Assembly: GCA_963699055.1 (NCBI GenBank)
Contig: CAVOTA010000002.1
Location: 310,001-374,000, forward strand
Length of the DNA: 64,000 nucleotides
Direction of reading: 5' to 3'
DNA from: Bog-756 sp963699055
GTDB lineage: Bacteria > Actinomycetota > Acidimicrobiia > Acidimicrobiales > RAAP-2
The translations under genes and the position numbers were made by a program. Positions within the stretch are counted from its first letter, which is position 1. Each line of letters begins with the position of its first letter. Below are positions 1-11,045 of the stretch, piece after piece. A model generated the notes under the pieces. It did no database searches. It saw only the letters and a program-made list of their open reading frames with translations, and was not told the DNA's origin.

Positions 1-580
1 GCAGCCGGGCATCGACGAGGATCGGCACCTGGACCGGCTGGTGGAGGGCCACCGTGAGCGCATCGCTCGGGCGGCAGGACAGGACCGACCGGCCCGAGCG
101 GCCACGGAGGTCCAGCTCGGCGAAGTAGACCGCCCCGGACCGGCCCACGAGGCGGACGGCCACGACGTCGATGTCGAAGCGCTGGAGCACGTCGCTCATC
201 AGCTCGTGGGTCAGCGGCCGCGGCGTGGGGATGCGCCGGTGGGCGTGGGACAGCGCCACGGCGTCGGGCATGCCGATGGCGAAGGTGAGCTGCCGGCGCG
301 GGGTGTCGATCTCCCGGAGCACCACGGACGGGTGCTGGCTCGGGAGGTCCAGGGTGACCGAGGACACGAGGACCATGCGGTAGTCCGCTCCGGCGGCCAA
401 GTCGGGCGGCTCCGGAGCGGTCGTCGGCGTCGGGTCCGGGGCGACGTCGGCCGCCGGGTCGTCGGCGGGTGGGTCGTCCACGCCCCGGTCGTCGGCGGGT
501 GGAACGTCCGTCACCGGTGCCGGCATCTGGTCGACGGCCGGATCCGGGTCCGCCGCCGGCACGGGATCCGAGACCGTCAT
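1..580 (-). CDS. Bifunctional nuclease (DUF151/BFN) domain protein, 3' end outside window
   Basis: The 193 codons visible run off the left edge. Residues 1-66 are an Asp/Pro/Ala-rich low-complexity lead. From Met69 the protein matches the bifunctional nuclease (DUF151) family: a start resembling MVLVSSVTLDLPSQ, then RPLTHELMSDVL and the family hallmark CRPSDALTVAL near the edge. The family has reported nuclease activity, but its cellular role in actinobacteria is unclear. ATG580 overlaps the rodA stop in an ATGA, which favours this start and coupling to rodA. The internal ATG at 376 would give a standard-length protein without the acidic lead, so the true start is open. Confidence 0.8.
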   Translation of the reverse strand, partial: MTVSDPVPAADPDPAVDQMPAPVTDVPPADDRGVDDPPADDPAADVAPDPTPTTAPEPPDLAAGADYRMVLVSSVTLDLPSQHPSVVLREIDTPRRQLTFAIGMPDAVALSHAHRRIPTPRPLTHELMSDVLQRFDIDVVAVRLVGRSGAVYFAELDLRGRSGRSVLSCRPSDALTVALHQPVQVPILVDARL

Positions 581-1719
581 CGGCTGTTCCGGTAGTGCAC
601 GTTCATCACGATCCCCACCGCGGCCATGAACCCGATCATGGACGACCCCCCGTAGGAGAGGAAGGGCAGGGGGATGCCGGCGACCGGCATGATGCCCATG
701 TTCATGCCGACGTTCTCGAACACCGAGAACACCAGCAGGGCGAACACCCCGGAGCACAGCAGGCGGCCGAAGGCGTCCTTCGCCTGCTGGGCCACCCGCA
801 TCACCCGCCACGCCACCACGCCGTACAGGACCAGCAGCACACCGGCACCCACGAAGCCGAGCTGCTCCCCCACGGCGGAGAAGATGAAGTCGGTCTGCTG
901 CTCGGGAACGTAGGCCAGGTTGGTCTGGGCGCCCCGGAACAGCCCCTGGCCGAAGATCCCGCCGTGGGCGATCGCCGTCTTCGCCTCGTTGACGTTGTAC
1001 GTGACGTTGACGCTGGCGCTGTTGGGGGAGATGAAGCTGGTCAGGCGCTGGATCTGGTACGCCTTCACCAGACCGAGGTTGAGGGCCAGGAAGACCACCA
1101 CCACCGCCCCCAGCACCAGCAGGAGCAGGTAGCGACCGGGCATGCCGGCCACGGCCAGCATCACCAGCAGGATGACCGAGCAGACGATGGCCGTGCCCAG
1201 GTCGGGCTGCTTGATGATGAGCACGATGGGCAGGGCCGCCATCAGCACCATCCGCACCAGGTCGCGGAACTCCAGCCCCTCGGGCCGGCGGGCGCAGTAG
1301 GTGGCGATGGCGATGATGAGCACGAGGGTGGCGAACTCGGAGGGTTGGAGCTGCAGCGGCGACCCGGGGATGGCGAACCAGCGCTGGGAGCCGAGTGCGG
1401 ACGAGCCGACCGGCGACAGCACCGCCAGCAGCGCCAGCACGATCCCGATGTAGAGCACGGTGGCCAGCTGCTCCCACCGTCGGTAGTCGAAGAGCGCGAC
1501 GGCCACCAGCACCACCAGCGAGATCAGGAAGAAGGCGAGCTGGCGCTTCAGGTAGTAGCGGGGGTCCTCGCCGGCCAGGGCGAGCTTGCCGCGGGTCGCC
1601 GAGTAGATCATCACGATCCCGGTGCAGGCGAGCACCAGGGTGGTGACCAGCAGGATGGGGTCGGTGCGGGCGGACACGTGCCGCGAGCGCGTGGCGAGTG
1701 TGTCGGTGGCGTAGGTCAC
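577..1719 (-). CDS. rodA: Rod-shape SEDS peptidoglycan polymerase RodA
   Basis: A 380-residue polytopic membrane protein of the SEDS family (FtsW/RodA/SpoVE), which polymerises lipid II into glycan strands with a class B PBP. About ten hydrophobic segments are visible. Family signatures include LQPSEFATL, IKQPDLGTA, QQTDFIFSAVGEQLGF and a C-terminal PVAGIPLPFLSYGGSS. The last, with GMNMG before it, favours RodA over FtsW. GTG1719 is the start, with GGAG just upstream. It follows aroE after a 93-bp gap and overlaps the nuclease gene by 4 bp. No mreBCD or partner PBP gene lies in view, so the morphogenesis partner must be elsewhere. Confidence 0.93.
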   Translation of the reverse strand: MTYATDTLATRSRHVSARTDPILLVTTLVLACTGIVMIYSATRGKLALAGEDPRYYLKRQLAFFLISLVVLVAVALFDYRRWEQLATVLYIGIVLALLAVLSPVGSSALGSQRWFAIPGSPLQLQPSEFATLVLIIAIATYCARRPEGLEFRDLVRMVLMAALPIVLIIKQPDLGTAIVCSVILLVMLAVAGMPGRYLLLLVLGAVVVVFLALNLGLVKAYQIQRLTSFISPNSASVNVTYNVNEAKTAIAHGGIFGQGLFRGAQTNLAYVPEQQTDFIFSAVGEQLGFVGAGVLLVLYGVVAWRVMRVAQQAKDAFGRLLCSGVFALLVFSVFENVGMNMGIMPVAGIPLPFLSYGGSSMIGFMAAVGIVMNVHYRNSR

Positions 1720-1812
1720 AGAGGGGCTCCGGACAGACAGGCTACCCGGCCCCGGGCGGGCGTCCCCGGCGCCGGAAGTGCAGGTGGCGGCCGGTGCGGG
1801 CCGTCCCGGCGG

Positions 1813-2703
1813 TCAGCCGTGGTCGGCGACGGCGGACCACATGGCGTCCACGGGCGCCTGCAGGCCCGTCCACCGTTCGATCTGCAGTGCGGCCTGGTGG
1901 ACCAGCATCCCGAGCCCGTTGCGCGTGGTCGCGCCCCGGGCGGCGACGGCCGCCAACCACGGGGTCACCGCCGGGTGGTAGACGAGGTCCACCACCACCT
2001 GGCCGGGACCGAGCAGGCCCGGGTCGACCGGCCACCCCGACGGACCGCCGACCACGTCGCCCATCCCGGCGGGTGTGGCGTTGACCACCAGGTCGGCCGC
2101 CCGGGCGTCGTCGGCGCTGCCGACCCGCCCGGCCGGTCCGGCGAGGGCGGCGGCGGCCACGGCGCGCTCGGCCGTCCGGTTCACGACGACCACCTCGGCG
2201 GCCCCGGCGTCGCCCAGCGCGGCCACGACGGCCCGGGCCGCGCCGCCGGCGCCCACCACGACGCACCGGTGCCCCGCGGGGACGAACGTACCGCCCCGGG
2301 CCAGCGCGTCCAGCAGCCCGGCGCCGTCGGTGTTGTCCCCGAGCCACCCGCCCCCGTCGTCGGCCACGCAATTGACGGCGCCCAGCCGCTCGGCCACCGG
2401 GGTCCGGACGACCACGGCGGCAGCCACGTCCTCCTTGTGGGGCATGGTGACCGACAGGCCACCGAGTCCGAGGGCGCGGGCCCCGGCCAGGGCGCCGGCG
2501 GCGGCACCCGGTGCCACCGGGAACCCGACGGACACCCAGTCCACGCCCAGGTGGGCGAAGGCCGTGTTGTGGAGCAACGGCGACAGCGAGTGGGCCACCG
2601 GGTACCCCATCACGCCCACCACCCGGGTGGCGGCCGACAGCCCGGGAGGGCGCACCGGAGCGGCGCGCCCCGACGCCCCGCGGTGGGAGGTGCCCGGTGC
2701 CAT
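1813..2703 (-). CDS. aroE: Shikimate dehydrogenase AroE
   Basis: A 296-residue enzyme that reduces 3-dehydroshikimate to shikimate with NADPH in aromatic amino-acid synthesis. The shikimate site is intact: Ser39 and Ser41 in YPVAHSLSP, catalytic Lys90 in MPHKED and Asp126 in DNTDG. The Rossmann motif GAGGAARAV is followed by NRTAER, whose Arg fits NADP preference. ATG2703 has GGGAG about 8 bases upstream and sits 17 bp after mltG. The reading frame extends further upstream, but that part lies inside mltG. About 25 residues precede the conserved core, so the N-terminus is slightly long. The order alaS-ruvX-mltG-aroE is conserved in Actinobacteria. Confidence 0.94.
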   Translation of the reverse strand: MAPGTSHRGASGRAAPVRPPGLSAATRVVGVMGYPVAHSLSPLLHNTAFAHLGVDWVSVGFPVAPGAAAGALAGARALGLGGLSVTMPHKEDVAAAVVVRTPVAERLGAVNCVADDGGGWLGDNTDGAGLLDALARGGTFVPAGHRCVVVGAGGAARAVVAALGDAGAAEVVVVNRTAERAVAAAALAGPAGRVGSADDARAADLVVNATPAGMGDVVGGPSGWPVDPGLLGPGQVVVDLVYHPAVTPWLAAVAARGATTRNGLGMLVHQAALQIERWTGLQAPVDAMWSAVADHG

Positions 2704-2720
2704 GCCCCAGTCTCCCGCGC

Positions 2721-3875
2721 TCAGCCCAGCCCGCGCTGCGATGCGAGCGCCTCGTTGGCCTGCTGGCCGGCGTAGGTGTCGGAGAAGGCCTCGGTCCCGT
2801 CCTGCTGGACCACCACGAAGTACAGCCAGGACCCGGCGGGCGGGTGGAGGGCGGCCTGCAGGGCCGTCACCGAGGGGAAGCACGTCGGGGTCGGGGGCAG
2901 GCCCTTGTTCAGGTACGTGTTGTAGGGACTGGGCGTGGCCAGGTCGGCGCTGGTCACCGTGCCGCCGTCCTGGCCCAGTGCGTAGAGCACGGTGGAGTCC
3001 ATCTGGAGGGGCATGTCCCGTTCGAGACGGTTGTAGACCACCCGGGCGACCGGTCCCATGTTCTTGTCCAGCACCCCCTCCTTCTCCACGATGGAGGCCA
3101 CGGTGATCACCTGGTAGGGCGTGCGGCCCATGGCCTGGGCCCCGGCCGCCAGTCCGATCCGGGCCGCCTGGGCGTCGAACCGGTCCACCATGGTCCCGAG
3201 CAGCTGCTCGTCGGTCTCCCCCGGCAGGACCAGGTAGGTGCCGGGCGCCAGCAGCCCCTCGAGGCTGGTGACGCCGGCCGGCTGCCACGGCGACCGGACG
3301 GTCCCGTCGGTCGCCGTCCGTTCGAAGGCGGCGGACTCGTGGCCCGGGAGCTGCCCGACCCGGTCGGCCAGCTCGGACACCGTGAACCCGGGGGGAACGT
3401 CGAGCGGGAAGACGTTGGGTCCACCGGCCAGGACGGCCTGGGCCTCACCGAACGACGAGTTCTCGCGGAAGGCGTACGTCCCCGGATCGATCCCCGGGAG
3501 GCTGTTGAACTGGGACCAGATCCGGTAGGCGAAGGAGTTCCCGATCACGCCTTTCGACGACAGCAGCGACGCCGTGGCGTTCTCACCCGTCCCGACGGGG
3601 ACGGTGACCACGACCCGGGCGCCCTGGGGTCCCGACGGGTCGGCCTCGCTCCGGACCCACAGGTACCCGCCGACCAGGACCAGCACCCCGGCGACGATCA
3701 CCACCAGGGCCACCAGCCGCCACGGGTGCCGACGGCGCCCGTGGCGCGACGGTGCGGTGCGCGGGTCGAGCGGACGCGGGGCGACGTCGCCCGAGGGCGC
3801 CTCGGCGTAGGGCACGGCGTCGTCGGACGGGAGGGGGTCCGTCGGGTCGCCCGGGCCGGACGTCGGGCCGCTCAT
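2721..3875 (-). CDS. mltG: Endolytic murein transglycosylase MltG
   Basis: A 384-residue YceG/MltG protein that cleaves nascent glycan strands at the membrane and sets their length. It has a cytoplasmic Pro/Asp-rich lead (1-50), one transmembrane helix (about 53-74), a LysM-like region (about 85-200) and the catalytic domain. The presumed catalytic Glu264 lies in ASIVEKEG, and SPYNTYLNKGLPPTP follows. Near the C-terminus the usual aromatic/His stretch before FS-TY reads GTEAFSDTY, so the His common in E. coli-type proteins is missing. It overlaps ruvX by 4 bp. Confidence 0.92.
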   Translation of the reverse strand: MSGPTSGPGDPTDPLPSDDAVPYAEAPSGDVAPRPLDPRTAPSRHGRRRHPWRLVALVVIVAGVLVLVGGYLWVRSEADPSGPQGARVVVTVPVGTGENATASLLSSKGVIGNSFAYRIWSQFNSLPGIDPGTYAFRENSSFGEAQAVLAGGPNVFPLDVPPGFTVSELADRVGQLPGHESAAFERTATDGTVRSPWQPAGVTSLEGLLAPGTYLVLPGETDEQLLGTMVDRFDAQAARIGLAAGAQAMGRTPYQVITVASIVEKEGVLDKNMGPVARVVYNRLERDMPLQMDSTVLYALGQDGGTVTSADLATPSPYNTYLNKGLPPTPTCFPSVTALQAALHPPAGSWLYFVVVQQDGTEAFSDTYAGQQANEALASQRGLG

Positions 3876-4322
3876 CGGGCCGCCCGGCGGGCGTCGAGCC
3901 AGGCCTCGAGGAGCACCGCCGCCGCCGTCTGGTCGACCACCCGGCGCTGGTCCCGGCCCCGGGTCCCACCGGCGGTCAGGGCCTGGTGGGCGGTGACCGT
4001 GGTGAGACGCTCGTCGAACAGCTCCACCCGGACGCCGTGGGGCTCGAGCAGTTCGCGGAGCGCCTCGGCCTCGGCCTCGGCGGCGCGGGCGGCCGGCCCA
4101 CGGGTGCCGTCGAGGGACAGCGGATGGCCGACCACGACGACGACGGCCTCCTCCTCGCGCACCAGGTCCACCAGGGCCCGGCGGTCCCGGGGGCCGTCAC
4201 CGGAACGCACGACGGTCCCGCGCGGGGTGGCCAGGGTGCCGGCCGAGTCACTCACGGCGACACCGATGCGCCGGGCGCCGAGATCGATCCCGACCGCCCG
4301 ACCGGGACGGCCCGGGGTCGTC

Positions 4323-4330
<8 letters not shown>
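3872..4330 (-). CDS. ruvX: RuvX/YqgF, RNase H-fold pre-16S rRNA nuclease
   Basis: A 152-residue RNase H-fold protein of the YqgF/RuvX family, implicated in 16S rRNA 5'-end maturation and originally predicted as a Holliday-junction resolvase. Seen directly: GIDLGARRIGVAVSD with the first catalytic Asp, the strand VVVVVGHPLSLDG, FDERLTTV with the acidic Glu, and a C-terminal VVDQTAAAVLLEAWLD carrying the last Asp. Length is typical. It overlaps alaS by 8 bp upstream and mltG by 4 bp downstream, so it is translated as part of the alaS operon. Confidence 0.93.
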
Positions 4331-6938
<2,608 letters not shown>

Positions 6939-6952
6939 GACCCCAAATCCTA
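6939..6952 (-). promoter_or_regulatory. Possible internal near-leaderless promoter of alaS
   Basis: TAGGAT (6952-6947, minus strand) lies 8 bases before GTG6938, the same layout as the other TANNNT boxes in this window. It sits at the junction with the upstream small gene, so alaS may be transcribed both from here and from the DUF948 promoter. No convincing -35 element is seen. Confidence 0.35.
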
Positions 6953-7375
6953 CTTGCCCGGGTGGGAGGGCGATCTCCGGGTCCGGCGGCGGCGTCCGCG
7001 GCCACCGTGGTCCGCCACCGGCGCGGCCGGCCCCGGTGCCGGCACCGTCCCGGCCGTCCCGCCGACGGCGCCGGGGACCGCCTCGGCGTCGGTCCCGTCG
7101 GGGGTGGCGAGGGTGCCCGACGCGGCCAGGTCGGCCCACAGCTCCTCCTCGCGGCGCTGCATCTCGTGGCGGCCGGTGGCCATCGCCTCCCGCACGCGAC
7201 CACCGGTGCTGCGGGCCGCCTGGCGGGCCGTGCGTCCCACCTCGGTCACCAGCGCCTCGGGCGCCAGGCGGGCCGACGCCGCCTCGATCGTCTGCTTCAG
7301 CTTGCGCTCGGCGTACAGGGACGACGCCGCACCCGCCACGACGCCGGTCACCAGCCACACACTGCGGCGGGCCAC
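6950..7375 (-). CDS. Small membrane-anchored protein between DUF948 gene and alaS
   Basis: A 141-residue protein. It starts with a short hydrophobic segment (ARRSVWLVTGVVAGAASS, about 2-19) and continues with a predicted helical region rich in Arg/Glu/Ala (about 20-95) and a Pro/Gly/Arg-rich tail. A similarly sized protein of unknown function is encoded at this position in other Actinobacteria (DUF948 gene, small protein, alaS). The start is GTG7375, two bases after the DUF948 stop, so the two are probably co-translated. No catalytic motif is visible. Position suggests a membrane or envelope role with the DUF948 protein, but that is inference. Confidence 0.75.
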   Translation of the reverse strand: MARRSVWLVTGVVAGAASSLYAERKLKQTIEAASARLAPEALVTEVGRTARQAARSTGGRVREAMATGRHEMQRREEELWADLAASGTLATPDGTDAEAVPGAVGGTAGTVPAPGPAAPVADHGGRGRRRRTRRSPSHPGK

Positions 7376-7377
7376 GG

Positions 7378-7776
7378 CTACCGGCTCCGGTCCCGCGGGA
7401 CGGCGACGGTCCGCTCGGCCGGGGCGGGACCGGCCAGGCGACGCATCCCGCTGGCGGCGCCGGCCCGCACGGCCAGGACCTTGACCACCGGGTTGGCGAA
7501 GGCCCGGTAGGCCAGCTTCGACGCCGAGTCCACCGTGGCGTGGACCGACTCGGTCGTGTCCAGGACGGCACCGACCCGCTCCATCTCGGTGGCGGCCTGG
7601 TCCACCACCCGGTGGGCGTCCGCCACCAGGGGGACCGTCTGGCGCTTCAGCTCGTCGGCCAACGAGCCGAGTCGGGCCACCTCGCGCCGCAGCGATGCCA
7701 CGGCGACCAGGAGGCCGACGACGGCGAGTGCGCACGCGATGCTGGCCACCAGGACGGCGATCTCTCCGGAGGACAT
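7378..7776 (-). CDS. DUF948 family membrane protein
   Basis: A 132-residue protein with one N-terminal transmembrane helix (about 5-27) and an amphipathic, probably coiled-coil region (SLRREVARLGSLADELKRQ and onward). This matches the DUF948 family of unknown function, which contains general-stress and phage-infection-like helical repeats. It heads the transcription unit that continues through the small protein to alaS, ruvX, mltG, aroE and rodA. ATG7776 is preceded 9 bases upstream by a TACACT box, so the mRNA is probably leaderless or nearly so. Confidence 0.82.
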   Translation of the reverse strand: MSSGEIAVLVASIACALAVVGLLVAVASLRREVARLGSLADELKRQTVPLVADAHRVVDQAATEMERVGAVLDTTESVHATVDSASKLAYRAFANPVVKVLAVRAGAASGMRRLAGPAPAERTVAVPRDRSR

Positions 7777-7791
7777 GATCGGGTCAGTGTA
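7777..7791 (-). promoter_or_regulatory. Near-leaderless promoter of the DUF948-alaS operon
   Basis: TACACT (7791-7786 on the minus strand) ends 9 bases before ATG7776. The same hexamer at almost the same distance precedes pdxS, marR and the ABC ATPase gene. A -10 box this close places the transcription start at or next to the start codon. There is no Shine-Dalgarno sequence. Confidence 0.55.
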
Positions 7792-7831
7792 GATCGGTCG
7801 GCCCCCGTCCCGGAGGGTCGGTCCGCCGGGG

Positions 7832-10800
7832 TCAGGTGGCGGCCATCCCCACCACCGGGGCGTTCAGCCGTTCCCCCCCGGTCGAACCCAGGAACGGGGC
7901 GGAGCCGAAGGCGAAGATGCCGCCGTCCGAGGCCACCAGCCAGTACCCGGTCCCGGCCGGGTCGACCGACATCCCCACGATCGGCCGGTCGAGCACCAGG
8001 CTCCCGGTGGAGCCGGCGAAGGCGGCGTCGCCGAAGGCGAAGATGCCGCCGTCGGAGGCCACCAGCCAGTACCCGCCGCCGTCGGGGGTGGGGGCCATGC
8101 CCACGATCGGGCGGTTGAGGGTCAGCGACCCGGTGGAGCCGGCGAAGGCGGCGTCGCCGAAGGCGAAGATGCCGCCGTCGGAGGCCACCAGCCAGTACCC
8201 GCCGCCATCGGGGGTGGGGGCCATGCCCACGATCGGGCGGTTGAGGGTCAGCGACCCGGTGGAGCCGGCGAAGGCGGCGTCGCCGAAGGCGAAGATGCCG
8301 CCGTCGGAGGCCACCAGCCAGTACCCGCCGCCGTCGGGGGTGGGGGCCATGCCCACGATCGGGCGGTTGAGCGGCTGCCCGCCCATCGACCCGTAGAAGC
8401 CGGCGTCGCCGTAGGCGAAGATGCCGCCGTCGGAGGCGACCATCCAGTAGCCCCGGTCGTCCCGGGTGGGGGCGACGGCCACCACCGGCTGGCGCAGTGC
8501 CAGGGCGCCGGCCGAGCCGAAGAACCCGGCGTGGCCGAAGGCGAACACCCCGCCGTCGGTGGCGGCCAGCCAGTAGCCGGGGAGCGCGTAGGTGTAGCGG
8601 TCGGCCCCCACCACGACGCTCGTCCCCGACGCCGCCCGGACGCGTACGTCGACCGTTCCCGGGTCGCCCGCCGGGACGGTGGCCGTCAGCTCGTCGGGGC
8701 CGTCGACGTGCACGTCGGTCGCCGCCGCGGTGCCGACGGTGACGGAGGACACGGCGACGAACCCGGAGCCGGTGACCCGCACCGTGCCGCCGCCGGCGGG
8801 CGGGCCCTTCGCCGGGGACACCGACGACACCACCGGGACGACGTAGGTGTACGTCGACGCCGGCGTCGACGGGCTGGTCCCGGCGGCGGGCGGGCCGGCG
8901 GCCGTCACCGTCACCGCGACCGGCCCGCCGGGGTCCGCCGGGGCGATCACGGTGACCGACGTGCCGCCCGGGTCGTGGGACACCACGGTGGCCGGCCGCC
9001 CGCCGAATGCGACGGTGGGTGTGCCCGGACCGAACCCGGACCCGGTGATCACGACCCGGGTGCCGCCGACCCCCGGTCCCGACGGGGGGCTGAGCCCGGT
9101 CACCGTCGGGCAGCCCGAGGTCGCCCCGGTGAGCAGGGACAACAGGGCACCGGCCCGCGGACTCCCCCACCCGGTGGCCAGGTCGTAGCCGGCCGTGGCC
9201 GGGAACGCCACGGTGGACAGCGGGTCGAGGAGCGGCAGCAGGTTGTCACCGGTGGTCACGTCGTTGAACGCGGTCGCCGACCCGGCGGCGTACAGGCTCG
9301 GGCCGAGGAGCCCGGCCGGTGCCGCACACCCCTGGTCGATGTCGGCCACCAGTGCCGCCCACAGGGGGGCGGCCATGCTGGTCCCGCCGAACTGCACCCA
9401 GCCCCCGGCCTGGGACCAGTAGACGATGTCCCCGTACGCCTGGTCGGCCGATGCCGCCACGTCGGGGACCTCACGGCACTGTTCGTCGGCGGCCGGACCG
9501 CAGGTGTAGGCGGTGCCGGCCGAGCGGGCGGACGCCACCTGCTGCCACGCCGGCGCCGCGAACGTGGTCGAGTCGCCCCCGCCGCCGGCACCGCCGCTGC
9601 TGGCGTCGCCGCCCCAGGCCACCTCGGTGGGCTGGCCCGGTGCGATCCCGGTCAGCACCGTGCCCCCGACGCCGGTGACGTCGGGCTGCGACGCGGGGTC
9701 ATCGACCGTGGGCGTCGTCGATCCGTCCACCTGGTAGCAGTCGGTCGACCCCGAGTCGCCGGAGGCGGCCAGGACGGTCTGGCCCTGGCTGGCCGCCATC
9801 TCGAAGACCGTCTGCTCGGCCAGCTGGTCCGCCTCCGACTCGGCGGCGTCGCTCCCGAGGAGCGGCTCGCACTGGCCCCAGCTGGTCGAGAGCACCTTGG
9901 CCGAGTCGTCGAGCACCATCTGGTGGTAGGTGTCCAGTGGGCCCTGCTCGTCGTTGGGCCCCGTGTAGACGTGGATCGACGCCCCCGGCGCCAGTCCGGC
10001 CACGACCTCGATGTCGAGCGCCGCCTCGCCGTGCTGGACATCGGTGCCGGCGCCACCGTCCACCGACGTCGTGGTGACGGGGACGTCGGTCCCGTAGCAG
10101 GCCTGGTAGGCGGCGATGTCGGACGGGGTGAAGTCCTCGAGCTCGAACAGCCCGACGGTCTGGCCGGCGCCCGTCCGTCCGCCCGCGAACAGGGAGCTGA
10201 GCCCGTAGGTCGACGCCAGGTCGGTGGCCGTGCGCGCCGTGCCGTGCACGGCGATGGCGGCGCACGGCTGGGGTCCGGCGGTCCGGGGGGCCACCGCCGA
10301 CGGCGAGGCGGAGCCGGGGGTGGAGCCGGGGGTGGAGCCGGGCACCGGGCCGGCGAGCGGGATCGGGCCGGTCAGCTCCGGGTGGGCCTGGGCGGCGTCC
10401 GACAGTCCGATGACGCCCTGGAGGGCGGACACCAGCCCGCGGGGCACCGAGGGCTCGGCCGTGGCCAGGCGGACGGTGCGCCCGTCGGCCAGGTGGGCCC
10501 GTACCAGCGGGACGGCGAACGCCGACTCGAGTCCGGCGACGGTCCCCGTCACCGGCACGACCAGGCCGTCGGGTGTGGTCGCCCCGAGCGTCAGCCCCGT
10601 CGAGGCGAGCCACGACCGGGTGGCCTGCACGGTCACGGCCGTCGGCCCGAAGGTGGCCCCGAGCTCCCCGGCCGGCAGGTAGCGGTGGAAGCGCGGACTC
10701 GACGGTGTGGCGACGTCACGGGCGAAGGCGGCCAGTGCGTCCGGATCCCGCGGCCGCAGCACGACGTCCACCGACACCCGCTCGCCGGCGGCCTCGGGGC

Positions 10801-11008
10801 CGAGCAGGACCGTTCCCGCCGGAACCGGCGCCACGCTGCCGGCCAGTGGGGTGCGCGGCCCGTCGACCGACACTCCGGAGCGCGCGGCCGCGGCCGCGGC
10901 CGGCGTGGCCGGCACCAGGACGGCGGCGGTGACGAGCAGCACGAGCGACACCGACGCCGCCACCTGGGCCGTCCACCCCTTCGGTGCACGGGCTCCGCTC
11001 GTCGTCAC
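7832..11008 (-). CDS. Secreted sedolisin (S53) protease with two IPT domains and six 42-residue repeats
   Basis: A 1058-residue exported protein. It has a signal peptide (1-42, ending PATPAAAAAARS), a pro-domain (about 45-235), an S53 serine-carboxyl peptidase domain (about 250-630), two IPT/TIG immunoglobulin-like domains (about 634-725 and 727-808) and six 42-residue repeats (811-1058). The catalytic set is complete: Glu328 and Asp332 in HGEAALDIE, Asp418 in SGDSG and Ser544 in GGTSMAAP. Start GTG11008 gives a clean signal peptide and no overlap. ATG11077 is possible but overlaps rarA by 32 bp. Sedolisins are acid-active endopeptidases. The repeats probably form a blade or solenoid for binding. 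Confidence 0.9.
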   Translation of the reverse strand: MTTSGARAPKGWTAQVAASVSLVLLVTAAVLVPATPAAAAAARSGVSVDGPRTPLAGSVAPVPAGTVLLGPEAAGERVSVDVVLRPRDPDALAAFARDVATPSSPRFHRYLPAGELGATFGPTAVTVQATRSWLASTGLTLGATTPDGLVVPVTGTVAGLESAFAVPLVRAHLADGRTVRLATAEPSVPRGLVSALQGVIGLSDAAQAHPELTGPIPLAGPVPGSTPGSTPGSASPSAVAPRTAGPQPCAAIAVHGTARTATDLASTYGLSSLFAGGRTGAGQTVGLFELEDFTPSDIAAYQACYGTDVPVTTTSVDGGAGTDVQHGEAALDIEVVAGLAPGASIHVYTGPNDEQGPLDTYHQMVLDDSAKVLSTSWGQCEPLLGSDAAESEADQLAEQTVFEMAASQGQTVLAASGDSGSTDCYQVDGSTTPTVDDPASQPDVTGVGGTVLTGIAPGQPTEVAWGGDASSGGAGGGGDSTTFAAPAWQQVASARSAGTAYTCGPAADEQCREVPDVAASADQAYGDIVYWSQAGGWVQFGGTSMAAPLWAALVADIDQGCAAPAGLLGPSLYAAGSATAFNDVTTGDNLLPLLDPLSTVAFPATAGYDLATGWGSPRAGALLSLLTGATSGCPTVTGLSPPSGPGVGGTRVVITGSGFGPGTPTVAFGGRPATVVSHDPGGTSVTVIAPADPGGPVAVTVTAAGPPAAGTSPSTPASTYTYVVPVVSSVSPAKGPPAGGGTVRVTGSGFVAVSSVTVGTAAATDVHVDGPDELTATVPAGDPGTVDVRVRAASGTSVVVGADRYTYALPGYWLAATDGGVFAFGHAGFFGSAGALALRQPVVAVAPTRDDRGYWMVASDGGIFAYGDAGFYGSMGGQPLNRPIVGMAPTPDGGGYWLVASDGGIFAFGDAAFAGSTGSLTLNRPIVGMAPTPDGGGYWLVASDGGIFAFGDAAFAGSTGSLTLNRPIVGMAPTPDGGGYWLVASDGGIFAFGDAAFAGSTGSLVLDRPIVGMSVDPAGTGYWLVASDGGIFAFGSAPFLGSTGGERLNAPVVGMAAT
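7835..8578 (-). repeat. Six tandem 126-bp (42-residue) repeats in the protease gene
   Basis: The units begin with GYW and contain the core ASDGGIFAFGDA, followed by FAGSTG and then RPIVGMAPTPDGG. Units 3 and 4 (8326-8201 and 8200-8075) encode identical residues and differ in DNA by very few bases, so they arose recently or are kept alike by gene conversion. Units 1, 2, 5 and 6 are more diverged, and the last is shortened. Confidence 0.95.
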
Positions 11009-11045
11009 CGGCCGAGTATGGCCCACGGAGCCGGACGGACGCCCG

